Positions 24,805-34,092 of a stretch of 64,000 nucleotides of DNA are shown piece after piece. This DNA is from an uncultured SAR86 cluster bacterium (GTDB lineage Bacteria; Pseudomonadota; Gammaproteobacteria; Magnimaribacterales; D2472). Under the pieces are notes generated by a model. It saw only the letters and a program-made list of their open reading frames with translations, was not told where the DNA came from and made no database searches. The position numbers and the translations under genes are program-made. Position 1 is the stretch's first letter, and every line of letters starts with the position of its first letter. The stretch covers positions 320,957 through 384,956 of the forward strand of contig CACJJI010000001.1 in NCBI GenBank assembly GCA_902593675.1. The letters are read 5' to 3'.

Positions 24805-26937
24805 ATGAATAGGCAAATTAAACATCCGCTTCTTGCTTCGCCTGCTTCGATTGGAAGCTTGGAATTAAAAAATAGAATGATTATGGCTGCAATGGGTTCA
24901 AATTTTGCTTCAGAAGATGGTTGCACGACTGAGAAATTAATCGCTTATTATGAAGAGAGGGCCCGAGGAGGAATCGGGTTAATTATTTTAGAAACCTCAG
25001 CAATCACTTGGCCCGCAGGAGCGTCCATGCCAAATATGATAGGTTTTTCTAAAGATGAATTTATCCCTAGTCTTCAATCCTTGACCCAGCGCATCCATCA
25101 ACATGGCTCAAAAATAGCTGCTCAACTTAATCATAGTGGAAAAATAGCTCAAGAGGATGTTATTGCCGGAAGACCTATTCCAGTTCCCTCAATACCAAAA
25201 TCTGAGCCAAGTGACATGTTTGGCTTGCTAACTCAAGATGAAATTATGAATTTTATTAAAGCTGGTGGGCCTGATGGAAAAGGCCCTCGTTATCATGAGC
25301 TATCAGTGGATGAAATCCATAAAGAAGTTCAGCACTTTGTGGATGCTGCAAAACGAGCTAAAGCCTCAAATTTTGATGCAGTAGAAATTCATGCTGGTCA
25401 TGGCTATCTTATTTCGAGCTTCCTTTCTCCAGCAATTAATAAAAGAACAGATGAATACGGAGGAACTGTTGAAAATAGAGCAAGGCTACTTGTAGAAATT
25501 ATTTCTCAAATAAAAAAACAAGTAGAAGACTTTCCTATACTAGTTAGACTTGACGCTAACGAATACCGTATAGAAAACGGAATAACTCCTGCTGACTTTT
25601 TAATTACTGCTTCGATGGCACAAAATGCAGGTGCTGATGCAATTGATGTAAGCGCATACGGAAATACAAGTAAGGGGATAGCATTTACCGAAGCACCACT
25701 TGTTCATGAACCAGGCGGATTTTTAAATTTTGTAAAAATGGCTAAAAGAGAGCTAACTATACCCATCATTGCAGTTGGCAGAATTGAACTTGATGTTGCA
25801 GAAAAAGGATTAAAAGATAATGAATTTGATTTTTTAGCCATGGGAAGGAAAGTATTGGCTGATCCTGGCCTACCAAACAAAATTATTTCAGGTCAGGAAT
25901 ATCTTATTAGACCCTGCATCTATTGTTATGTCTGTGTTAGTCAAATTTTTATCAATAAACCAATGAAGTGTGCAGTAAACTCTCAACTTGGTAATGAGCA
26001 TCGTAATGAAAATATCATTCATTCAACAGCCAATCAAAAGAAAATATTAGTAGTTGGTTCTGGTCCAAGTGGCATGGAATCAGCAAGACTTCTAGCAATG
26101 CGAGGTCATCATGTTGAGGTATGGGAAAAAGATAAAGACATTGGAGGTACTATTAGGGTTGCAGCATTAGCATACGAACCAAATGGTCGTCTAATAAGTT
26201 ACCTAAAGAATTCTCTAGATGAGCTAGGAGTTAAAATAAAACTAAAGAAAATAGCAACGGCTGGGTCAATTAAAGCCTTTAATCCTGACCATGTAATAGT
26301 TGCAATCGGCGCTAAAAGAAATGCCCCATCAATAAAGGGAAAGAATAATAAGAATGTTTTTGATGGAGAGCAGCTTAGAGGATTATTATTTGGTGCAGAT
26401 GCAAATGCCATTAATAAACTTTCAATATTTCAACAATTAATTTTAAAAATTGGAAAAGCATCTCAGTTATTAAGAAATATCTCTGCGCTAAGGTTTCTTA
26501 GTAAAATCTGGATGCCTCTATCAAAAAATATTATTGTCATAGGAGGAGATTTGGTTGGTTTGGAATTAGCTGAATTTCTTGTAGAGAGAGGCAGGACTGT
26601 GAAGGTGCTCGAGCCAAGCAGCTCACTTGGTCCCAACTTAAGCATTGTTAGAAGATCTAGAGTTGTGCATATGTTAAAAGAACATGGTGTAGAACTTTTA
26701 ACTAATGTAATGATCAAGGAAATTTGCGATCAAGAGGTAATTTTTAACCATGAAGAAACTGAAAAAACGCTGCAGGCCGATCAAGTAATTATCGCCCTAG
26801 GAACCAATGCTAATTTAGAGCTTTCCGATGAACTCAAGAGACTGAATGTACCACTTACCTCAATTGGAGACTGTACATCTGTGGGTTATATTCATGGAGC
26901 CATAGCTGACGCAAGGGAAGCTGTAATCAATCTTTAA
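24805..26937 (+). CDS. NADH:flavin oxidoreductase, Old Yellow Enzyme/TMADH-type (FadH/BaiCD-like)
   Basis: Three-domain flavo-iron-sulfur enzyme of 710 residues. An N-terminal OYE-type TIM barrel (FMN, about 1-360) is followed by a 4Fe-4S motif C371-x2-C374-x2-C377-x11-C389. A C-terminal two-part FAD/NAD(P)H Rossmann region follows (VVGSGPSGMESARLLAMRGH near 415, a second IVIGGDLVGLELAEFL near 575). The cysteine spacing is of the trimethylamine-dehydrogenase/bile-acid-reductase kind rather than E. coli FadH (x2-x3-x11). Likely it reduces an alpha,beta-unsaturated ketone or enoyl-CoA. It ends in a 4-bp overlap with alanine dehydrogenase. Confidence 0.9.
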   Translation: MNRQIKHPLLASPASIGSLELKNRMIMAAMGSNFASEDGCTTEKLIAYYEERARGGIGLIILETSAITWPAGASMPNMIGFSKDEFIPSLQSLTQRIHQHGSKIAAQLNHSGKIAQEDVIAGRPIPVPSIPKSEPSDMFGLLTQDEIMNFIKAGGPDGKGPRYHELSVDEIHKEVQHFVDAAKRAKASNFDAVEIHAGHGYLISSFLSPAINKRTDEYGGTVENRARLLVEIISQIKKQVEDFPILVRLDANEYRIENGITPADFLITASMAQNAGADAIDVSAYGNTSKGIAFTEAPLVHEPGGFLNFVKMAKRELTIPIIAVGRIELDVAEKGLKDNEFDFLAMGRKVLADPGLPNKIISGQEYLIRPCIYCYVCVSQIFINKPMKCAVNSQLGNEHRNENIIHSTANQKKILVVGSGPSGMESARLLAMRGHHVEVWEKDKDIGGTIRVAALAYEPNGRLISYLKNSLDELGVKIKLKKIATAGSIKAFNPDHVIVAIGAKRNAPSIKGKNNKNVFDGEQLRGLLFGADANAINKLSIFQQLILKIGKASQLLRNISALRFLSKIWMPLSKNIIVIGGDLVGLELAEFLVERGRTVKVLEPSSSLGPNLSIVRRSRVVHMLKEHGVELLTNVMIKEICDQEVIFNHEETEKTLQADQVIIALGTNANLELSDELKRLNVPLTSIGDCTSVGYIHGAIADAREAVINL

Positions 26938-28019
26938 GCATGGTCTCCTAAAGCTTCTTTGATTGCTGAATGGATTATTTGTCCATTCTGAATATTAAGG
27001 CCGTTCATAAGGTGCTTGTTTTCATTTAACGCTTGATTAATGCCCTTGTTGGCAAGCTCTTTTATAAATGGCAGAGTGGCTCTATTTAATGCGCTGGTTG
27101 CTGATAAAGGAACCGCTCCAGGCATATTGGTTACACAATAATGTAAAACGCCATTTTCTATGAATGTTGGTTCATCATGGTTGGTAGGTCTGCTTGATTC
27201 AAAACATCCCCCCTGATCGATTGATATATCAACTAACACGCTACCCTCTGTCATACTTCCAAGCATCTCTTTAGATACAACTTTAGGCGCCTCTTTACCT
27301 ACCACATATACTGATCCAATAACTATATCTGATTTAGATATTGCATCTTTTATTGCATCAGGAGTAGAAATAATATATTCAATCCCCTCATCACCAAACT
27401 CTGACTTGAGTTCTTCTAATTTTGAGTGATTGAGATCAATTGCCTTAACATAAGCATGATTAGCTTTTGCTTTTGCTATTGCCTCTTTACCCGCAACACC
27501 CGCCCCAATAACAGTGACTGTTCTAGGATCAAGATTGCTTAATAAAGTGCCTCGACCATTGTTAGGTTTAAGTAGATGATATGAACCAACAACAACTCCA
27601 AGCTGACCTGCTATAGCACTCATTGGAGCAAGCAAAGGCAAAGAGCCATCATCGGAAGTAACAGTCTCATAAGCAATACCAGTCACCCCAGTTTCCAATA
27701 GTTTTTTTGCCTGCACAGGATCACCCGCTAAATGAAGATAAGTGAACAATGAAAGATCATCTCGAAGGAACTGAAATTCAGTTTCAACTGGTTCTTTAAC
27801 TTTAATAATTAAATCAGATAATTGATATACTTCTGCAGCTGAGTCAAAAATTTGCGCTCCAGCTATTTCATATAACTCATTAGTAAAACCAATTTCATAA
27901 CCTGCATTAGATTGGACAAATAATTCATGACCAAGATCAGTAAGAATTTTGACTGATTCTGGAGTCAGACCAACTCTGTGTTCGTTATTTTTAACTTCGG
28001 AGGGAACACCAATTTTCAT
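26934..28019 (-). CDS. ald: Alanine dehydrogenase
   Basis: NAD-dependent L-alanine dehydrogenase of 361 residues, interconverting alanine and pyruvate plus ammonia. Family blocks seen: MKIGVPSEVKNNEHRVGLTP at the N-terminus, KVKEP with the substrate Lys, TYLHLAGD with the catalytic His, the Rossmann motif GAGVAGKEA, and DISIDQGGCFESSRPT near the C-terminus. It is a single gene, converging on the OYE-type reductase and diverging from the glycosyltransferase gene. Confidence 0.95.
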   Translation of the reverse strand: MKIGVPSEVKNNEHRVGLTPESVKILTDLGHELFVQSNAGYEIGFTNELYEIAGAQIFDSAAEVYQLSDLIIKVKEPVETEFQFLRDDLSLFTYLHLAGDPVQAKKLLETGVTGIAYETVTSDDGSLPLLAPMSAIAGQLGVVVGSYHLLKPNNGRGTLLSNLDPRTVTVIGAGVAGKEAIAKAKANHAYVKAIDLNHSKLEELKSEFGDEGIEYIISTPDAIKDAISKSDIVIGSVYVVGKEAPKVVSKEMLGSMTEGSVLVDISIDQGGCFESSRPTNHDEPTFIENGVLHYCVTNMPGAVPLSATSALNRATLPFIKELANKGINQALNENKHLMNGLNIQNGQIIHSAIKEALGDHA

Positions 28020-28077
28020 GAAGCTAATCTAACATAAAATTTTATCAACCTGATTAATTAAAAACATTGTCCTCGCT

Positions 28078-29067
28078 ATGCTCAGTTCTATTGGCAGTAA
28101 TATTAAGCAATATGGTATCCTTTTTTTAGAACAGATTCCTTTTTTGGCTTACTTATTTATCATGATAGAAACAAAAACATTTTCACCAAATGGCTTTAAT
28201 AGCTTTGCTATACAAGCTTATCGTTTAGTGTTTGGTCGTATTTTACCACAGTCATTGTTTCGCGATAAAATACCTGCTGAAGTAGATCGCAAGGCAGTAA
28301 AGGGAAAGTTTGATTTAGAAATTGTTAGTCACTGTTGGGGTTATGCCAACATGTTAACCTATCAATTAAGTTCGTTTGTAAACTATCCACCAACAAAACT
28401 AAGTTTAACTGTGACCGTTTTTTATGCTGAAGAAGATAACAAAACAAAGGCTACATTGGACTTCTTTAGTCAAATAACCATGCCAAATATCACTTGGAAT
28501 TTCCACCCACTTTCCAAAGGAAAGCTCTTTAGACGTGGCATAGGTCGAAATATGGCTGCGCGGTCAACAGAAGCTGACTGGATATGGTTTACAGATTGCG
28601 ACATTATCTTTTATGAAAACTGCTTAGACTCACTAGCCGATAGTTTACAAGGCGAGAAAGGTTCATTGTTTTTTCCTAAAGAAGAAAAAATCACTAAGAT
28701 GTTAAAAGATGATGACCCATTATTGTTAAATGATGCCCAACCACAAGTTATCGATATAGAAACAGAAAATTTCAGTTTATACGAGCGTGATAAATCCCGT
28801 GATAAAGCACGCGGCGCATTTCAAATTGTTCATGGTGACGTTGCTCGTGCTATCGGTTATTGTGAAAAACTGTCAATATTTCAAACTGAATCTGACCGTT
28901 GGCGTAAAACCTATGAAGACACCGCCTTTCGCTGGCTACTTGGCACTGATGGTGAGCCTAAGCATATTGACGGTGTTTTTCACATTCGTCATGTTACAAA
29001 AGGACGTTATACTGAAAATTCTCAATTGTCTAAAGTGCGTAGTAATATCCGTTTAAGCCAAAAATAG
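28078..29067 (+). CDS. GT-A-fold glycosyltransferase (GT2-like), probable horizontal acquisition
   Basis: Protein of up to 329 residues with a GT-A nucleotide-sugar fold. DLEIVSHCWGYANML is an N-terminal strand, the metal-binding DxD is in WFTDCDIIF, and the C-terminal YEDTAFRWLL is the acceptor-side segment. The first 28 residues may be non-coding, since an in-frame ATG at 28162 starts at IETKTFSP and no ribosome site decides between them. Arginine codons are mostly CGT/CGC/CGA rather than the AGA used in flanking genes. It precedes a Kdo kinase, so lipopolysaccharide core modification is likely. A hairpin terminator follows the stop. Confidence 0.8.
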   Translation: MLSSIGSNIKQYGILFLEQIPFLAYLFIMIETKTFSPNGFNSFAIQAYRLVFGRILPQSLFRDKIPAEVDRKAVKGKFDLEIVSHCWGYANMLTYQLSSFVNYPPTKLSLTVTVFYAEEDNKTKATLDFFSQITMPNITWNFHPLSKGKLFRRGIGRNMAARSTEADWIWFTDCDIIFYENCLDSLADSLQGEKGSLFFPKEEKITKMLKDDDPLLLNDAQPQVIDIETENFSLYERDKSRDKARGAFQIVHGDVARAIGYCEKLSIFQTESDRWRKTYEDTAFRWLLGTDGEPKHIDGVFHIRHVTKGRYTENSQLSKVRSNIRLSQK

Positions 29068-29070
29068 ATG

Positions 29071-29104
29071 CCCTTGAAGATAAATCAAGGGATATTTATT
29101 TTAC
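29071..29104 (+). terminator. Intrinsic terminator after the glycosyltransferase
   Basis: CCCTTGA and TCAAGGG form a 7-bp stem around AGATAAA, followed by the T-rich ATATTTATTTT. It begins 3 bases after the glycosyltransferase stop and separates it from the Kdo kinase. Confidence 0.75.
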
Positions 29105-29266
29105 TAAAAGTCTTACCTAACTTGAATATTAAAATGATATGAAACTAGACTAGGAAGCATGCTGAAAAGATTAAAAATAAAAATATTTTATTTCAGTTCG
29201 ATTGCTTCGAGTCGAATTTTGATTTTTAATGATTATTCTTAGTATTATTTGGATCAAAATTGTTGC

Positions 29267-29992
29267 ATGGCATACATACAACAAAAAGCAGTTAAGTCCC
29301 ACATCATGTTGTTTGATGCAGGCCATTTCCCTGTACTTGTCCCAAAAATGTTTACAGGTCAATATTGGAAGACACAAAATGCCATAACAGGACAGGCAAC
29401 CGGCCGTGGCACCACCTACTTTTTTCAACATAACAAAAATGAATATGTGTTACGGCACTATCGTCGCGGTGGCTTGATTGGAAAAATACTAAGTGATCAA
29501 TATATGTATACAGGTATTGAAAAATCACGAGTATGGCAAGAATTTAAGCTACTACAGCACATGAAAAATATGGATTTAAATTGTCCAACTCCGATCGCAG
29601 CGATGTTGAAGAAGACAGGCTTATATTACCAAGCCGATATCATTTCAAAAAAAATTTCCGGCGCTAAAGACTTACATCATATTTTACTAGCAAACAGCTT
29701 AACAGCTGATGTATGGAAAAAAATTGGGCAAACCATTGCCAAATTTCATCATCATCAAATTTATCACCACGATTTAAATATCCACAACATTATGCTCGAT
29801 ATAAAAAACGAGGTTTGGTTAATTGATTTTGATAAATGCGGAATTAGACAAGGCAGTAATTGGAAAAACTCAAACATGGTGCGTTTAAAGCGATCGTTTG
29901 AAAAAGAAAAACGATTACGTAATATTTATTGGCAACCGGCCGATTGGCAAATGCTAATATCTGCCTATAACGAAGCGGCAATGGCTAATTAA
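29267..29992 (+). CDS. kdkA: 3-deoxy-D-manno-octulosonic acid (Kdo) kinase
   Basis: Small eukaryotic-like sugar kinase that phosphorylates Kdo in lipid A-Kdo at the inner membrane. Motifs are GRGTTYFF (nucleotide loop), the ATP-binding Lys/His region VLRHYRRGG, the catalytic HHDLNIHNIMLD, and LIDFDKCGIR with the metal-binding Asp. I use the ATG at 29267; the track start at 29249 is a TTG and no clear Shine-Dalgarno sequence supports either. Like the preceding glycosyltransferase, its codon use (CGT, CGC) differs from neighbouring genes. It ends about 45 bp from the 3' end of a tRNA-Ala gene. Confidence 0.88.
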   Translation: MAYIQQKAVKSHIMLFDAGHFPVLVPKMFTGQYWKTQNAITGQATGRGTTYFFQHNKNEYVLRHYRRGGLIGKILSDQYMYTGIEKSRVWQEFKLLQHMKNMDLNCPTPIAAMLKKTGLYYQADIISKKISGAKDLHHILLANSLTADVWKKIGQTIAKFHHHQIYHHDLNIHNIMLDIKNEVWLIDFDKCGIRQGSNWKNSNMVRLKRSFEKEKRLRNIYWQPADWQMLISAYNEAAMAN

Positions 29993-30036
29993 GTCCAATA
30001 GGCTTATGAGCAATAAACATATTCCTAAAAACAGAT

Positions 30037-30112
30037 TGGTGGAGCTAGGCGGGATCGAACCGCCGACCTCTTGCGTGCCACGCAAGCGCTCTCCCAGCTG
30101 AGCTATAGCCCC
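30037..30112 (-). tRNA. tRNA-Ala (anticodon GGC)
   Basis: A full cloverleaf on the minus strand: acceptor GGGGCTA pairs with TAGCTCC, the D-arm is GCTC..GAGC, and the anticodon stem CTTGC/GCAAG holds the loop GTGGCAC with anticodon GGC. The T-arm is GGCGG-TTCGATC-CCGCC, and CCA is encoded. It resembles E. coli alaW. Its 3' end faces the atypical kdkA/glycosyltransferase segment. Confidence 0.97.
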
Positions 30113-30123
30113 AAAAAATATGA

Positions 30124-30153
30124 ATTATATATCACGAATATCTGTTGAGTTAA
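30124..30153 (-). promoter_or_regulatory. Candidate promoter for tRNA-Ala
   Basis: On the minus strand TTAACT and TATAAT are separated by 18 bp. The -10 ends 11 bases before the tRNA 5' end, so the leader would be short. Four of six -35 positions match the sigma70 consensus. Confidence 0.5.
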
Positions 30154-30200
30154 TTATTTGATATATTGATCAAAAACAGAGCAATCTCAATTGATATTCA

Positions 30201-31658
30201 ATGAAAAATAGACCTGTCCTTGTTGGTATTGGCTCACTGCAGCAAAAAGGCTCATTTTCTGAGCTTGATGAAGCGCTAATTTTAATGGAAAAAGCAACCA
30301 TTGAAGCAATTGAAGATAGCCAATCTCTAGAAATCAAAAACTATATTGATGAAATTCAAATACCCAAAGGTTACTGGGCCTACAGAGATCCTGGCAAGTG
30401 GATAGCAGAAAAGCATGGATTCTCTAAAGCTAAAACAAGTGTTACAAAGATTGGAGTCCTACAACAAAACTTAATTAATTCTGCTTGTAAAAAAATTATA
30501 AACGGTGACATAAGAGCAAGTCTTATTGTTGGAGGTGAAGCAAGGTTTAAAAAAATTCAGGCTCTCAAAGAAGGACTGGTTTTTGAGGAAATGCAGCTTA
30601 ATGTTAATCCAGATCATTATGTTAAAGCTAAAGAAGACTTATATGTTCCCGAGGAGCTTGAAGCCCTAGGAATGATGGCCGTTGGCTATTACGCAATCAT
30701 AGAAAGCGCCATGCGTCATAAAAGCAAACGCTCCATACAGGACCATGAAAGGTTTCTTGGTGATTTTTATGCAAAGTTTTCTGAAATTGCTGCTCAAAAT
30801 CCTCATGCATGGAATCAAAAAATTTTTACCTCAAAGGAAATTCAAAATCCATCAGCTAAAAACCATAGAATTGCCTACCCTTATAACAAACTTCATAATT
30901 CAAGCTGGAATGTGAATCAAGCTTCAGCTTTAATTATTACTAGCGAAGAAATTGCAAATAAATTAAGCATCCCATCGGCTCAACGAGTCTACCCATTAGT
31001 CTCAAGTGAAACCAATCATATGATTGGAGTGATTCAAAGACCTGATATTACACATCCTGTTGGTCTTCAATTGGCAGCTCAATTCTTGCTTGAAACAGCT
31101 GCAAAAAATAAAGTTATCCCAACTTTGTACGAGCTTTATAGCTGTTTTCCTGTGGCAGTCCAACTATTCGCTGAATCATTAAATGTGCCTGATAATATTG
31201 ATAAAACCATAACCGGTGGAATGCCTTTTGCTGGAGGACCTTTAAATAATTATATGTTGCATGCAACAGCACAAATGCTTATGAGGATCCGAAAACATAC
31301 AGATGAAATAGGTCTGATCACTGGTGTTTCCGGGATGATGACTAAGCAAGCTTTAGCGATATGGGGTAAGGATCCATTGATGGATTTTGAAGCAAAGGAT
31401 GTTACCGCAGAGGCAGAAAAATTAGAAATTCCTGTACCTATGTCCAATCTAAAAGAAGGCATTGCCAAAGTGATTGGTTGCACTACTCTTTACGAAAAGT
31501 TAAATCCCACTAAAGCTGTTTTTTATGCTGAAGATTCACAAGGCCGTCGATTAGTATTAACATCAAATGAAGAAAATATTATCAAACAAGTAGAGGAAGA
31601 AGAATGCGTAGGACTAAAAATCAATTTTTCAAACAAGCAACTGGTATCATTTGGCTAA
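30201..31658 (+). CDS. Thiolase-like protein, TLP1 type (acetyl-CoA acetyltransferase family)
   Basis: A 485-residue member of the SCP2-thiolase-like group. The thiolase core includes [23 protein letters not shown] and [15 protein letters not shown], with an added C-terminal OB-like domain (from about 400) as in thiolase-like protein type 1. The usual CGSG nucleophile block is absent; the equivalent region reads [10 protein letters not shown], so classical Claisen/thiolysis activity is doubtful. Family members are often annotated acetyl-CoA acetyltransferase and accompany fatty-acid or sterol side-chain genes. Its 3' end overlaps the next gene by 55 bp. Confidence 0.82.
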   Translation: MKNRPVLVGIGSLQQKGSFSELDEALILMEKATIEAIEDSQSLEIKNYIDEIQIPKGYWAYRDPGKWIAEKHGFSKAKTSVTKIGVLQQNLINSACKKIINGDIRASLIVGGEARFKKIQALKEGLVFEEMQLNVNPDHYVKAKEDLYVPEELEALGMMAVGYYAIIESAMRHKSKRSIQDHERFLGDFYAKFSEIAAQNPHAWNQKIFTSKEIQNPSAKNHRIAYPYNKLHNSSWNVNQASALIITSEEIANKLSIPSAQRVYPLVSSETNHMIGVIQRPDITHPVGLQLAAQFLLETAAKNKVIPTLYELYSCFPVAVQLFAESLNVPDNIDKTITGGMPFAGGPLNNYMLHATAQMLMRIRKHTDEIGLITGVSGMMTKQALAIWGKDPLMDFEAKDVTAEAEKLEIPVPMSNLKEGIAKVIGCTTLYEKLNPTKAVFYAEDSQGRRLVLTSNEENIIKQVEEEECVGLKINFSNKQLVSFG

Positions 31659-33040
31659 TTGCCTCTTTGCAAATACATGCGGATTCTAGTCTAAATCTGA
31701 GCATTAACAAACATCAAGATACCTTTGAAACCGCAGCAATGAAAATTTGGGATTGGGCTGAAGTTGGATATCAAGAATACAAAAGCTCAGAACTTTTAAA
31801 AAATGAATTGAGATCTAATGGATTTTCAATCCAATCAGGGGTTGCAGATATTCCAACAGCATTTATTGCAGAATATTCAAATGGAGGTCCAGTTGTTGGA
31901 ATTTTGGGAGAATATGATGCTTTACCAGGTCTAATGCAAACAGCCTCACCCTTCAAAGAAATCAAGGAAGGCGTTGATGCAGGCCATGCATGTGGACATC
32001 ATTTATTTGGAGCTGCATCAGCTTGGGCCGCAGTAGCAATAAAAGAATGGTTAGTAAAGACTAAAACAAAGGGAACAATTAGGTTTTATGGAACTCCCGC
32101 TGAAGAAGGTGGCTCAGGAAAAGTGTATATGGTAAGAGCCGGATTATTTGATGATGTTGATGCAGTGCTTCATTGGCACCCCAGCAGCTCTAATGCAGCA
32201 AATGCTGAATCCTCCAACGCAAATAAGTCTGCAAAATTTAAGTTTCAGGGTATTTCTGCTCATGCAGCAGGCTCACCACATAAAGGTAGATCTGCTTTGG
32301 ATGGTGTTGAAGCAATGAACATAATGGTGAATATGATGAGAGAACATATCCCGCAAGAGTCACGAATCCATTACGTTATTACAAAGGGCGGATTGGCACC
32401 AAATGTAATACCAGATATAGCAGAAGTTTATTACTATGTGCGCAATCCACAAAGAAAGAAAGTTCAAGAAATTTTCAATTGGGTTGTAAAAGCAGCTGAG
32501 GGGGCTGCTATGGGAACAGAAACAACCATGACCTATGAAGTAATGCATGGAAATTATTCAAAGCTTCCCAATAACACTTTGCAAAAAGTTATGCATAAAA
32601 ATTTAGTTACTCGTGGCGGAATTAAATATTCAAAAAAAGAAAATGAATATGCGGAGACTATATACGCCACCATGGTTTCTCCAGGCAGCAAGATTGGAGA
32701 TCAGGAAAAAATTAAACCCTTTAAAGCAAGTCACACTTATGGCTCAACAGACGTGGGAGATGTAAGTTGGGTGGTCCCTCAGGCAGGTCTCAGAACAGCT
32801 ACTTGGGTTCCGGGAACAGCTGGTCATTCATGGCAAGGAGTGGCTGCAGGCGGAACATCAATAGGGTTAAAAGGAACTAAACTAGCAGCTCAAGTTCTGG
32901 CAGATACAGCTCAAGATTTATTTAAAAATCCTAAGATTATTGAGTCAGCTCATGATGAATATTTAGAAAGAGTTGGAGCGAACTTTGAATATTACCCCTT
33001 ATTAGGGGATAGAAAACCGCCTTTAGATTATCGCAATTAA
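31604..33040 (+). CDS. Exported M20-family amidohydrolase, AbgB-like
   Basis: Zinc metallo-amidohydrolase of 478 residues related to AbgB (p-aminobenzoyl-glutamate hydrolase subunit B). Metal-binding blocks are [20 protein letters not shown] and PAEEGGSGK, with a later [13 protein letters not shown] and [11 protein letters not shown]. Unlike E. coli AbgB it has an N-terminal signal-like segment ([16 protein letters not shown]), so it is probably periplasmic. The ATG lies inside the upstream gene behind GAGGAAGAAG, suggesting translational coupling. The likely reaction is hydrolysis of an N-acyl or aminobenzoyl amino acid; the precise substrate is unknown. Confidence 0.88.
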   Translation: MRRTKNQFFKQATGIIWLIASLQIHADSSLNLSINKHQDTFETAAMKIWDWAEVGYQEYKSSELLKNELRSNGFSIQSGVADIPTAFIAEYSNGGPVVGILGEYDALPGLMQTASPFKEIKEGVDAGHACGHHLFGAASAWAAVAIKEWLVKTKTKGTIRFYGTPAEEGGSGKVYMVRAGLFDDVDAVLHWHPSSSNAANAESSNANKSAKFKFQGISAHAAGSPHKGRSALDGVEAMNIMVNMMREHIPQESRIHYVITKGGLAPNVIPDIAEVYYYVRNPQRKKVQEIFNWVVKAAEGAAMGTETTMTYEVMHGNYSKLPNNTLQKVMHKNLVTRGGIKYSKKENEYAETIYATMVSPGSKIGDQEKIKPFKASHTYGSTDVGDVSWVVPQAGLRTATWVPGTAGHSWQGVAAGGTSIGLKGTKLAAQVLADTAQDLFKNPKIIESAHDEYLERVGANFEYYPLLGDRKPPLDYRN

Positions 33041-33948
33041 ATTTTGATCAGTTGATCTAATTTGCCTGAAAGCTTTTCAAGAAAATTAATAAATGACTTG
33101 GCGCTCACAGATAAGGGTTTTTCTTTGTTGCTGATCATGCATATTTTATAACCAATCGCTGGCTCAATTTCATGAATTGAGATTTTGTCCCCATATATTG
33201 CAGCACTGAAATCGTCAATAATTGCATAACCAGAACCTTGTTCAACCATAGCTTTTGCCACTTGAATAGTTTCAGTCTCTGCAATCCAATTGACTGTTAT
33301 TCCTTCTTTCTTTAAGACATCATCAAGATTATTTTGTGCTGCATTAGTTTTTAAATTTTTAATCTTTATAAAAGGTTGATTTTTGATTCCTTTTAGCTTG
33401 AAAGTGCTCTCTTTTGGTGCATTCTTATTTGATGCTATAAGAACTAACTTTCCTGAATGCAAAACAGTCTTCTGGAATAGATCAAAATCATTTGGGTTGA
33501 AACAAATAACCAAGTCAAAAGTGAGCTCCTTTAATTGATCCTCCAGATCTGAGCTCTGTAAATTTACAATATTAAACTTAGTATCAGGATTAAGTTTCAA
33601 GTATTTATTTAATAAGTTTGGTAGCAAGCCCAGTCCCAAGGATGGAGTGCAACCAATATTGATAGTAGAAGAAGGATCGGAAACAAGATTTTCAGCAATA
33701 TTGTTAAACTTTGAGATCTGCTGATTTACATCAGCAGCATGTTTAAAGAGAATATCCGCCTCTGGAGTTGGCGAAAGTCGTCTGGCATGCCTTACAAACA
33801 GCTTTAACTGTAATTTATGTTCAGCATATGCAAGAGTTTTACTCACAAGCGGCTGAGAAACATTGAGAACTCTAGCTGCACGCGTTAATGAGCCCTCATT
33901 ATATATATGATAAAAAACTTCAATATGTCTTGAACTAATCATAGTCAT
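33037..33948 (-). CDS. LysR-family transcriptional regulator
   Basis: A 303-residue LysR protein with an N-terminal winged helix-turn-helix (SSRHIEVFYHIYNEGSLTRAARVLNVSQPLVSK, about 5-38) and a C-terminal effector-binding domain. It diverges from the TonB receptor gene across 144 bp that contain a TGTTAT-N6-ATAACA dyad, and converges with the M20 amidohydrolase gene by a 4-bp overlap. It probably controls the receptor, and possibly the downstream DASS and ggt genes; the effector is unknown. Confidence 0.93.
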   Translation of the reverse strand: MTMISSRHIEVFYHIYNEGSLTRAARVLNVSQPLVSKTLAYAEHKLQLKLFVRHARRLSPTPEADILFKHAADVNQQISKFNNIAENLVSDPSSTINIGCTPSLGLGLLPNLLNKYLKLNPDTKFNIVNLQSSDLEDQLKELTFDLVICFNPNDFDLFQKTVLHSGKLVLIASNKNAPKESTFKLKGIKNQPFIKIKNLKTNAAQNNLDDVLKKEGITVNWIAETETIQVAKAMVEQGSGYAIIDDFSAAIYGDKISIHEIEPAIGYKICMISNKEKPLSVSAKSFINFLEKLSGKLDQLIKI

Positions 33949-33962
33949 TAAAAGTTATTTAA

Positions 33963-33989
33963 TGTTATCTAAGTATAACAAATAGTTAT
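33963..33989. promoter_or_regulatory. Candidate LysR-type operator
   Basis: TGTTAT-CTAAGT-ATAACA is a perfect 6+6 inverted repeat containing a T-N11-A core, and a third GTTAT half-site follows five bases later (33985-33989). It sits 14 bp upstream of the LysR start and about 110 bp before the divergent TonB receptor gene, the usual place for an autoregulatory and activating LysR site. Confidence 0.6.
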
Positions 33990-34092
33990 ATATAAGGCTC
34001 TTATTTTTAGCAATAAAATTGACTAAATATCATAAAAAATTGCCTTCAACTGTTACTATTAAATTAAGAGAAATATTTATTTTGGGGAAAAT

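Noticed and set aside
29197-29216. TTCGA-containing inverted repeat before the Kdo kinase, considered as an att remnant of the tRNA-Ala
   Set aside because: It shares only the short T-loop-like TTCGAT with the tRNA and does not repeat the tRNA 3' end.
29171-29431. 86-residue minus-strand ORF with cysteines
   Set aside because: It is antisense to the 5' part of the Kdo kinase gene and has no ribosome site or family signature.
30201-31658. Annotation as a standard acetyl-CoA acetyltransferase
   Set aside because: The CGSG nucleophile block is missing and an extra C-terminal domain is present, so the thiolase-like protein type 1 group fits better.
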